Position numbers and translations under genes: made by a program. Positions 1-3,856 of a stretch of DNA of 5,903 nt are shown in pieces (positions within the stretch are counted from its first letter, which is position 1; each line of letters begins with the position of its first letter). The notes under the pieces are model-generated. The model ran no database searches, was not told the DNA's origin, and saw only the letters and a list, made by a program, of their open reading frames with translations. Source of the stretch: Myxococcales bacterium (GTDB lineage: Bacteria; Myxococcota_A; Polyangia; Polyangiales; Polyangiaceae); assembly GCA_013298325.1 (NCBI GenBank), contig JAAFHJ010000331.1:1-5903 (forward strand), given 5' to 3'.

Positions 1-118
1 CGGCGCTACCGGGTCCCGACGGGCTGCGGCACGAACCGCATGCGTCGGCGGCACGCGGCGCTCCAAGACCCACACAAAGGGCGCCCACGAGGAGTCGGCG
101 GCGAGCGACGTCGTTCAC
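1..118 (-). CDS. Exported Cys-containing protein, N-terminal fragment
   Basis: This is the start of a gene running off the left edge. The start is GTG at 118-116, overlapping the stop of the preceding lipoprotein gene (TGA, 117-115) as GTGA. The 39 visible codons are open and read as an export signal: a positive stretch (ARRR, residues 5-8), a hydrophobic core (LLVGALCVGLGA), then a likely signal-peptidase site around RAADA. The mature part begins with CGSC, a CxxC motif, followed by RSPSGPGSA. No separate ribosome-binding site is seen, as expected for coupled translation. An in-frame ATG does not exist nearby; the ATG at 41 is in another frame and hits a stop after 11 codons. I do not recognise the family. 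A secreted metal- or redox-related protein would fit the CxxC and the operon, but that is inference. Confidence 0.6.
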   Translation of the reverse strand, partial: MNDVARRRLLVGALCVGLGAPRAADACGSCRSPSGPGSA

Positions 119-510
119 GGCACGTCGATGTAAAAACGGATGCGGTCCTCGCGGGTTCCGTCGGAAAATGCGAGGCGAAGCTCCCAACGGCCGGGCATGA
201 AAAAGACAATATTGTCTGCGTGATAGGCGCCATCGTCGCCGGGCACCACCGTCGCGTCGGTGCCATGTCCGTGGGCCGGCATGAACGCGCTCGCGGCGAC
301 CAGGCGCACGGCCGCCGCGGTCGGCGGTACGGTGACACGAAGCTCGTTGCCACCGCCAACGCGGAGGTCATTGGCTGCAATATGCACGGAAACCAGCCCT
401 GCTTCACTGGTGTATTCGGCATCGACGGCGCCGGTCGTCGCAGCCCCGTCGTCGGTGACGCAGCCGATCGACACGCAGGCGATCAGAGCCGTCCCGAGGA
501 GCCGCGTCAT
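115..510 (-). CDS. YtkA-like domain lipoprotein (131 aa)
   Basis: This is a small exported protein, probably anchored in the envelope. Residues 1-17 form a short lipoprotein-type signal. The likely lipidated Cys is C17 (SIGC); C12 (LIAC) matches the lipobox better but leaves a very short hydrophobic core. Residues about 38-131 look like one beta-sandwich domain. The stretch MPAHGHGT (77-84), a Gly/Asp turn, then MPGRWEL (105-111) is the pattern I associate with YtkA/FixH-like domains. These occur near copper handling or cytochrome oxidase assembly genes in many bacteria. M77, H80, H82 and M105 could bind a metal, but this is untested. The ATG at 510 overlaps the upstream stop (ATGA), so the gene is probably coupled to the 192-aa lipoprotein; a weak GGTGA lies close before it. 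The next gene starts at its own stop. Confidence 0.85.
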   Translation of the reverse strand: MTRLLGTALIACVSIGCVTDDGAATTGAVDAEYTSEAGLVSVHIAANDLRVGGGNELRVTVPPTAAAVRLVAASAFMPAHGHGTDATVVPGDDGAYHADNIVFFMPGRWELRLAFSDGTREDRIRFYIDVP

Positions 511-1085
511 GGCGTCACCGTGAACGGGATTGTCGCGCTCACGAAGGGACCCGACCCGGCCACGAGGGCGTTGTCCTCAAAGACGCCGGCCGTAATGGTG
601 AGGGTTACGTCTTTGGCAGCTACGAGCTTCGCCCATACATCGGCGGTCGGAAGGTAGCTCTTCGTCCCGGTGAATACACGGGCGAGGTTTCCTGAACTTG
701 ACTTAAATACAAGAAAGTACCCTGCGCCGTTCATCGGCGTTCCGTGGGCCCAGGCTTCGCGTTCAAACACGAAAAAACGGGACGGTGAGCCCGGCTTCTT
801 CATCGGGAGCGCGGCGGTCTTTGCTTCTTCCCAGGTGAAGAGCGGCACCGGTGACTTGGCAAACACCTGCTTGGCGGCAGGCACCGTCACCGGGACCGAC
901 TTCTTGGCGTCGACCGGCTTGGCGAGCAGCGCTTCAAGCGCTTCGTCGGAGGCCCCCTCCTCGAAGTTGACGTCGGCGAGGTTGGCCGCCGGCGTTTCGG
1001 TCTCGTCGGAGTGGCTGCAGGCGGTGCCGGCGAAGCCAAGGACGGGGAGTGCGACGAGGGAGAGGGCAAAGACGGCGGGGCGCAT
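507..1085 (-). CDS. Putative lipoprotein, first gene of envelope operon (192 aa)
   Basis: This is a hypothetical exported protein. Residues 1-22 are a hydrophobic signal ending at C23 in GTAC. The -3 residue is Gly rather than Leu, so the lipobox is atypical, and cleavage as a plain secreted protein is possible. Residues 24-60 are acidic and low in complexity, a probable linker. Residues about 65-192 alternate hydrophobic strands and turns (FTWEEAK at 83-89, GYFLVFKS at 122-129, IPFTVTP at the end) and look like an Ig/fibronectin-type sandwich. AHGTPMNG (113-120) carries His and Met, as in the neighbouring YtkA-like protein, which hints at a shared ligand. The start ATG at 1085 is supported by AAGGGA six bases upstream (plus-strand positions 1092-1097). 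It heads the minus-strand operon and overlaps the next gene by four bases. I cannot name a family. Confidence 0.82.
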   Translation of the reverse strand: MRPAVFALSLVALPVLGFAGTACSHSDETETPAANLADVNFEEGASDEALEALLAKPVDAKKSVPVTVPAAKQVFAKSPVPLFTWEEAKTAALPMKKPGSPSRFFVFEREAWAHGTPMNGAGYFLVFKSSSGNLARVFTGTKSYLPTADVWAKLVAAKDVTLTITAGVFEDNALVAGSGPFVSATIPFTVTP

Positions 1086-1091
1086 GGGCGT

Positions 1092-1097
1092 TCCCTT
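1092..1097 (-). promoter_or_regulatory. Ribosome-binding site of the 192-aa lipoprotein
   Basis: Reading on the minus strand, AAGGGA is followed by six bases and then the ATG at 1085. The spacing supports this start for the first gene of the envelope operon. Confidence 0.6.
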
Positions 1098-1124
1098 AGG
1101 TCGTCGGCACCCGGAGGGTCAACG

Positions 1125-1140
1125 CACCGCCGGCGCGGTG
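1125..1140. repeat. Perfect 6-bp palindrome in divergent control region
   Basis: The sequence CACCGC-CGGC-GCGGTG has perfect six-base arms around a four-base spacer. It lies 40-55 bases upstream of the envelope operon start. On the minus strand a weak -10-like hexamer GACAAT (plus positions 1142-1147) sits just before it, with a poor -35 (TTCGCC) 17 bases further. If that promoter is real, the palindrome covers the transcription start and could be an operator or a 5' mRNA hairpin. In GC-rich DNA a palindrome of this size can occur by chance. Confidence 0.3.
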
Positions 1141-1289
1141 AATTGTCGCAGGCGCCGGAGAGACGGCGAATCCAGGTGAAACGACGATGAAACGTGCCGA
1201 CCGACGATTCGGTACGTCGCGTTGCATCGGACGGATACGCAGGCCGGAAAACTCTGCAACTACAACATCTTCTTGCGACCAGCCTTGCT

Positions 1290-1305
1290 TGGCACGCCGT
1301 TCGAA
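1290..1305 (+). promoter_or_regulatory. Possible sigma-54 promoter upstream of thioredoxin
   Basis: TGGCACG at 1290-1296 matches the -24 element exactly. The expected -12 element (TTGC plus A/T) reads TCGAA, so the near-invariant GC becomes GA. A start of transcription would fall near 1317, giving a leader of about 100 bases. A sigma-54 activator is encoded about 0.6 kb away, which makes the match more interesting, but the poor -12 element keeps this weak. Confidence 0.25.
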
Positions 1306-1355
1306 GGGGGGAGTTCGTCCGCTTCGGCGCAGAGAGCCACCCCCAAAGACAGGCG

Positions 1356-1373
1356 GTTGGCAGTTTAGCCAAC
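1356..1373 (+). repeat. Inverted repeat in thioredoxin leader
   Basis: GTTGGC-N6 (AGTTTA)-GCCAAC has perfect six-base arms, extendable by a G-T wobble and one C-G pair outward. It ends 45 bases before the thioredoxin ATG. No T-run follows, so it is not an intrinsic terminator. It may be a protein-binding site or an mRNA hairpin. The same half-sites, in opposite order, occur before the kinase gene at 3812-3834. Confidence 0.4.
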
Positions 1374-1407
1374 TGGGGTTACGGACAGGCGAAACGAAAC
1401 ACGCCTC

Positions 1408-1411
1408 GGAG
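1408..1411 (+). promoter_or_regulatory. Ribosome-binding site deciding the thioredoxin start
   Basis: GGAG at 1408-1411 lies seven bases before the ATG at 1419 but only one base before the alternative ATG at 1413. This favours 1419 (MKTFSITA) over the start two codons earlier (MTMKTF). Confidence 0.6.
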
Positions 1412-1418
1412 AATGACG

Positions 1419-1784
1419 ATGAAGACCTTCTCAATCACCGCACAAACCTTCGAAACCTCGATCCCGAAGACGGGCATTTTGCTCATCGACTTTTGGGCCT
1501 CTTGGTGTGGCCCGTGTCGCGCGTTCGCCCCAGTTTTTGAAGCAGCGGCGGCCCGCCATCCCGACATTCAGTTTGCAAAGGTCGACACCCAGGCAGAGCA
1601 AGAACTCGCAGGAGCTCTCCGTATTCGCTCGATTCCGACGCTGATGATCTTCCGCGACGGCGTGCTGGTCTTCTCCCAACCCGGTGCTCTTCCGCCGGCA
1701 GCCCTTGAAGACCTTATCTCGCAGGTCCGAGGGCTAGATATGGAAGACGTTCAGAAGAAAGTCGCCGCCTCCGCCCACCCCTGA
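1419..1784 (+). CDS. trxA: Thioredoxin (121 aa)
   Basis: This is a cytoplasmic thiol-disulfide reductant that reduces protein disulfides and is itself reduced by thioredoxin reductase. It is a single thioredoxin fold of usual length, slightly extended at the C-terminus. Seen in the sequence are DFWASWCGPC with the buried Asp at D24 and redox cysteines C30 and C33, KVDTQ after the second strand (K54-Q58), and the cis-proline at P73 in RSIPTLMIF. There is no signal peptide, so it is not a periplasmic version. The tail DMEDVQKKVAAS (about 108-119) is a helix beyond the usual fold end. The ATG at 1419 is chosen for GGAG seven bases upstream. A Cys-rich 57-aa gene follows 36 bases later, probably in the same transcript. 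Whether this is the main housekeeping copy cannot be told from the window. Confidence 0.96.
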   Translation: MKTFSITAQTFETSIPKTGILLIDFWASWCGPCRAFAPVFEAAAARHPDIQFAKVDTQAEQELAGALRIRSIPTLMIFRDGVLVFSQPGALPPAALEDLISQVRGLDMEDVQKKVAASAHP

Positions 1785-1820
1785 AACGCGACGAACTCTA
1801 CTCTTTGAAGGAATAGCCAA

Positions 1821-1994
1821 ATGTGTCAACGTATTCAGTGCAGCACGTGCGGAAAACCAACGTTTGCCGGCTGCGGTCGCCACGTGGAACAAGTTCTCGG
1901 TGACGTGAAACCGGAGGACCGTTGCCAAGGACATTCAAAAGCGGAGAAGAATGACTCAAAAGATGGCTTCTTTAAGAAGCTCTTTGGCGGTTAG
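1821..1994 (+). CDS. Small Cys/His-rich, probably zinc-binding protein (57 aa)
   Basis: The protein begins MCQRIQCSTCGKPTFAGCGR and continues HVEQVL. It matches from memory a widespread uncharacterised small family with the pattern MCxxxxCxxCGKxTWxGCGxHVxQ. It has five cysteines (C2, C7, C10, C18, C35) plus H21 and H38, enough for one zinc site built around CxxC (7-10). The C-terminus is a charged linker then GFFKKLFGG, an amphipathic end. The start ATG at 1821 has GAAGGA about eight bases upstream (1807-1812). It lies 36 bases after thioredoxin on the same strand, so co-transcription is likely, and a thiol-rich partner or substrate of thioredoxin is a reasonable guess. F15 replaces the Trp I expect in the family. 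Its molecular function is unknown to me. Confidence 0.88.
   Translation: MCQRIQCSTCGKPTFAGCGRHVEQVLGDVKPEDRCQGHSKAEKNDSKDGFFKKLFGG
1966..1980. terminator. Weak bidirectional hairpin between convergent genes
   Basis: GCTTCTT-T-AAGAAGC is a perfect 7-bp inverted repeat; as a hairpin it gives a 6-bp stem with loop TTA. It lies in the last codons of the small Cys-rich gene. On the plus strand it is followed by TCTTTGG, and on the minus strand by CATCTTTTG. Either side could serve as a weak terminator for the two converging units. The stem is short and it overlaps coding sequence (GFFKKL), so it may be incidental. Confidence 0.25.
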
Positions 1995-2030
1995 GTCGCG
2001 TTCCAGAACTTCGAGACGAGGGCGGTACCT

Positions 2031-3365
2031 TTAGAGGTGCTGCCCTTTTGCACGTTCTTCTGGACTGTCGGCTGCCAGCCCAAACTCTTTCATCTTTCGC
2101 CACAAAGTGACGCGACTGATTCCGAGGATCTTGGCGGCCCGCTCTCGGCTTCCACCGGCATGGACCAGCGCTTGGCGAATGCGTGTTTCTGCAGCGCTTT
2201 CCGCTCCGCGAGGCCCTTCGGGGGCGACCCAAGATGTTGGCGAAGAGCCCCCCTCGCGGACCTCGGCGGGCAGGTCTTCGCGCCGAATCCAGGGGCTGTC
2301 GCCGAGGGCGGCCGCGTACTGAAGGACGTTCCTGAGTTCGCGAATGTTCCCCTCGAAGGGGTACTTTTCCAGCGCTTCCAGCGCTTCCGGTCGGATGCCG
2401 GCGACGCCACCACCGACTTCGCCATCCTTTGAAAATTCTGCAACAAAACGCTCAGCAAGCAACGAGATATCGCCGGGCCGTTCCCGGAGAGGCGGGAGGA
2501 AGATCGGGATGACGCGCAGTCGATACATGAGGTCGGCTCGGAAGCGCCCCTGCTCGACCTCCCGTCGAAGCGACCGATGGGTTGCCGAGACGATTCGCAC
2601 GTCGACCGGGATCGCCTTGCGGCCGCCCACCGGAAGGACGGTGCGTGTTTCAATCACACGAAGGAGCTTTGCCTGGAGTTCAAGAGGGAGTTCCGCAACT
2701 TCGTCGAGAAAGAGCGTTCCGCCGTCGGCGAGTTCGACGTGGCCCTGCACATCTTTCACCGCCCCGGTGAACGCACCGCGTGCATGTCCGAAGAGCTCAC
2801 TCTCGAGAAGATTGGGCGGGAGCGCCGCACAATTCAGCGCTCGAAAAGGGCCTTTTCGGCGCTTCGACAGTTGGTGAATGGCCCCGGCGACTAGCTCTTT
2901 TCCCGTCCCGGTTTCCCCGCGGACCAGAATGGTGAAGTCGCGGGCTGCCACCTTTTCAATGATTCGAAAGACCTCCTTCATGGCGGCGCTCTGCGTGACC
3001 ATACCGTGAAACTCGATGGGACCTTCCACGACGGAAATGGCCGCCGGTGCCAAGGTCACGAGGTGCCCTCCGCCGGGGAGCGGGTTCGCGCGGACGTCTA
3101 AGAAACTGGCGTCGTCCCCGCCGCGCGGCACGAAGGCACGCGCCGCCCGTCCGGCGGCGAGCGCTTCTGCGACGGGGCGCTGCAGGCGGGAACCACACAG
3201 AATTTTTGGCGCGGAAGCGCCAAGAGGTACAGGAAAACCAAGGAGTTCCTCGACGCCATCTGCCACTGCCTCGATGCGAAGCGCTTCGTCAAGAACGAGC
3301 GCCGGGCCGACGACGTAGGCGAGGGCCGCAAGGGCGCGACTCGAAGCGGGGGTAGGGCGCTGCAT
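2031..3365 (-). CDS. Sigma-54-dependent transcriptional activator, PAS-AAA+-Fis (444 aa)
   Basis: This is an enhancer-binding protein that uses ATP hydrolysis to open sigma-54 RNA polymerase promoters. Residues about 15-108 look like a PAS sensor; there is no receiver domain, so input is probably a bound ligand or cofactor. The AAA+ domain (about 120-350) has Walker A GETGTGKE (150-157), the sigma-54 contact loop GAFTGA (197-202), Walker B GGTLFLDE (215-222), the arginine-finger region RADLMYRL (276-283) and LRERPGDI (293-300). YPFEGNIRELRN (335-346) replaces the usual WPGN with FEGN. A Fis-type helix-turn-helix fills 393-430 (ERAAKILGISRVTLWRKM). The frame is open to 3584, but the upstream part is basic and domain-free, so ATG 3365 is chosen; no clear ribosome-binding site precedes it. 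It converges on the thioredoxin unit and diverges from a small membrane gene, a likely target. Confidence 0.95.
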   Translation of the reverse strand: MQRPTPASSRALAALAYVVGPALVLDEALRIEAVADGVEELLGFPVPLGASAPKILCGSRLQRPVAEALAAGRAARAFVPRGGDDASFLDVRANPLPGGGHLVTLAPAAISVVEGPIEFHGMVTQSAAMKEVFRIIEKVAARDFTILVRGETGTGKELVAGAIHQLSKRRKGPFRALNCAALPPNLLESELFGHARGAFTGAVKDVQGHVELADGGTLFLDEVAELPLELQAKLLRVIETRTVLPVGGRKAIPVDVRIVSATHRSLRREVEQGRFRADLMYRLRVIPIFLPPLRERPGDISLLAERFVAEFSKDGEVGGGVAGIRPEALEALEKYPFEGNIRELRNVLQYAAALGDSPWIRREDLPAEVREGGSSPTSWVAPEGPRGAESAAETRIRQALVHAGGSRERAAKILGISRVTLWRKMKEFGLAADSPEERAKGQHL

Positions 3366-3520
3366 CGGGCGACTGTAACGAACGCTGCAACGTCTGCAAC
3401 ACTTACGTTTCAGGAACGTGGGCCTCTTCAGGGGATTTTCTAGCAGCGACGCCAGGGCGGTAAGGGTGCGCTTGCCTTTTCTCCGGCGACGCGCAAGCCT
3501 CCCAGAAAAGGAGTCTAGCC
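3366..3520. other. Divergent control region, activator / small membrane gene
   Basis: This 155-bp spacer has no gene. It contains a 9-bp-phased direct repeat CTGCAAC at 3385-3391 and 3394-3400, an imperfect palindrome ACGTTTC-A-GGAACGT at 3405-3419 (one mismatch), and a weak GG-N10-GC sigma-54-like site with GG at 3456-3457 and GC at 3468-3469. It also has GCTTGC (3470-3475) and GCAAGC (3493-3498), which could fold just before the ribosome-binding site of the membrane gene. No convincing sigma-70 promoter is seen. Binding of the neighbouring activator here is a guess from position. Confidence 0.4.
3508..3513 (+). promoter_or_regulatory. Strong ribosome-binding site of the small membrane gene
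   Basis: AAGGAG followed by seven bases and ATG at 3521. It is the best Shine-Dalgarno match in the window and a main reason to believe the short gene is real. Confidence 0.75.
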
Positions 3521-3709
3521 ATGAAGGGTCGCCAATCGGTTCTCGATGAGTCGCGCAACAAGGGGATGGTCGCCGGAGCGGCAACGGCGGGCGTCGTTGC
3601 GGCAGCTGTCATCGCCCCCCCGGTTGTCGCCGCGGTTGCTGCCGTGCCGGCGGCGCTCTTCGTCTACAAGTGGTGGAAGCACCGCTTGGAAAACGGAATT
3701 AAATTCTGA
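3521..3709 (+). CDS. Small hydrophobic membrane protein (62 aa)
   Basis: I do not recognise this protein. Residues 1-14 are charged (MKGRQSVLDESRNK). Residues 15-49 are a continuous Ala/Val/Gly hydrophobic stretch broken by two prolines at 33-34, giving either one long membrane helix or a hairpin of two short ones. G15, G19 and G24 give a loose small-residue helix-packing pattern. The end is basic and aromatic (YKWWKHRLENGIKF), suitable for the membrane interface. The gene is supported by an AAGGAG site at ideal spacing, a stop close to a strong terminator at 3734, and no competing frame with domain character. It is divergently transcribed from the sigma-54 activator, which suggests regulation by it. 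A structural membrane peptide, a stress peptide or a small toxin-like peptide are all possible, and the sequence does not decide between them. Confidence 0.72.
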   Translation: MKGRQSVLDESRNKGMVAGAATAGVVAAAVIAPPVVAAVAAVPAALFVYKWWKHRLENGIKF

Positions 3710-3733
3710 GGTTTAGTTCGGACTTTTCACGTG

Positions 3734-3765
3734 CGCCCCTCCGGTGTTTTCCGGTGGGGCGTTTT
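3734..3765 (+). terminator. Intrinsic terminator after the small membrane gene
   Basis: CGCCCCTCCGG (3734-3744) pairs with CCGGTGGGGCG (3751-3761) with one T-T mismatch and a six-base loop TGTTTT. TTTT follows at 3762-3765, then CCGTTTGTT. It starts 25 bases after the stop codon at 3709. This separates the membrane gene from the kinase downstream. Confidence 0.85.
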
Positions 3766-3811
3766 CCGTTTGTTGCGCGCCACGCCAGCGCCGCGCCGGC
3801 GCCACCATGTT

Positions 3812-3834
3812 GCCAACTTGGTTGCAAAGTTGGC
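3812..3834 (+). repeat. Perfect 8-bp inverted repeat before the kinase gene
   Basis: GCCAACTT-N7 (GGTTGCA)-AAGTTGGC has perfect eight-base arms and ends 22 bases before the likely kinase ATG at 3857. There is no T-run after it. It fits an operator or a 5' mRNA hairpin that could limit translation. The core half-sites GCCAAC and GTTGGC also form the thioredoxin leader palindrome at 1356-1373, in reversed order. Confidence 0.5.
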
Positions 3835-3856
3835 TTGGTCCAGGTTGACTGCAGGA

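Larger units (their letters stand above)
1086..1418. other. Divergent intergenic control region
   Basis: This 333-bp stretch separates the envelope operon (minus) from thioredoxin (plus), and I see no convincing gene in it. It holds the ribosome-binding sites of both units, a palindrome at 1125-1140, a smaller inverted repeat ACCGA-CGAT-TCGGT at 1200-1213, a sigma-54-like -24 element at 1290-1296, and a hairpin with GTTGGC/GCCAAC arms at 1356-1373. The thioredoxin frame stays open back to 1194, but that extension has no domain character and the good ribosome-binding site is at 1408. The long thioredoxin leader suggests control at the RNA level or several operators, which is inference. Confidence 0.5.

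Noticed and set aside
6..422. 138-residue minus-strand frame across the YtkA-like gene
   Set aside because: The composition is Arg/Pro/Ser-rich and it overlaps the YtkA-like protein, which has a signal peptide and a recognisable domain in the other frame.
40..657. 205-residue plus-strand frame opposite the lipoprotein operon
   Set aside because: It is rich in Arg, Gly and His with no motif, and it lies opposite two overlapping genes with signal peptides.
1101..1124. Minus-strand TTGACC (plus 1118-1123) as a -35 box for the envelope operon
   Set aside because: The hexamer is good, but 17 bases on the sequence is CTAAGG, a poor -10 that overlaps the ribosome-binding site.
1194..1418. N-terminal extension of thioredoxin to ATG 1194
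   Set aside because: The extra 75 residues have no signal peptide or domain pattern. The ribosome-binding site at 1408 and the normal family length support the start at 1419.
1187..1540. Plus-strand frame with ATG at 1187 and AGGTGA seven bases upstream
   Set aside because: The ribosome-binding site looks good, but the product is Arg/Pro-rich without domain character and runs in another frame deep into the certain thioredoxin gene.
3366..3584. N-terminal extension of the sigma-54 activator to 3584
   Set aside because: The 73 extra residues are basic and unstructured, and they overlap the ribosome-binding site and first codons of the divergent membrane gene. The PAS-like region begins right after ATG 3365.
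3811..3839. TTGCCA (3811-3816) as a -35 box for the kinase
   Set aside because: It matches five of six bases, but the -10 position reads CTTGGT, and the region is better explained as an inverted repeat.
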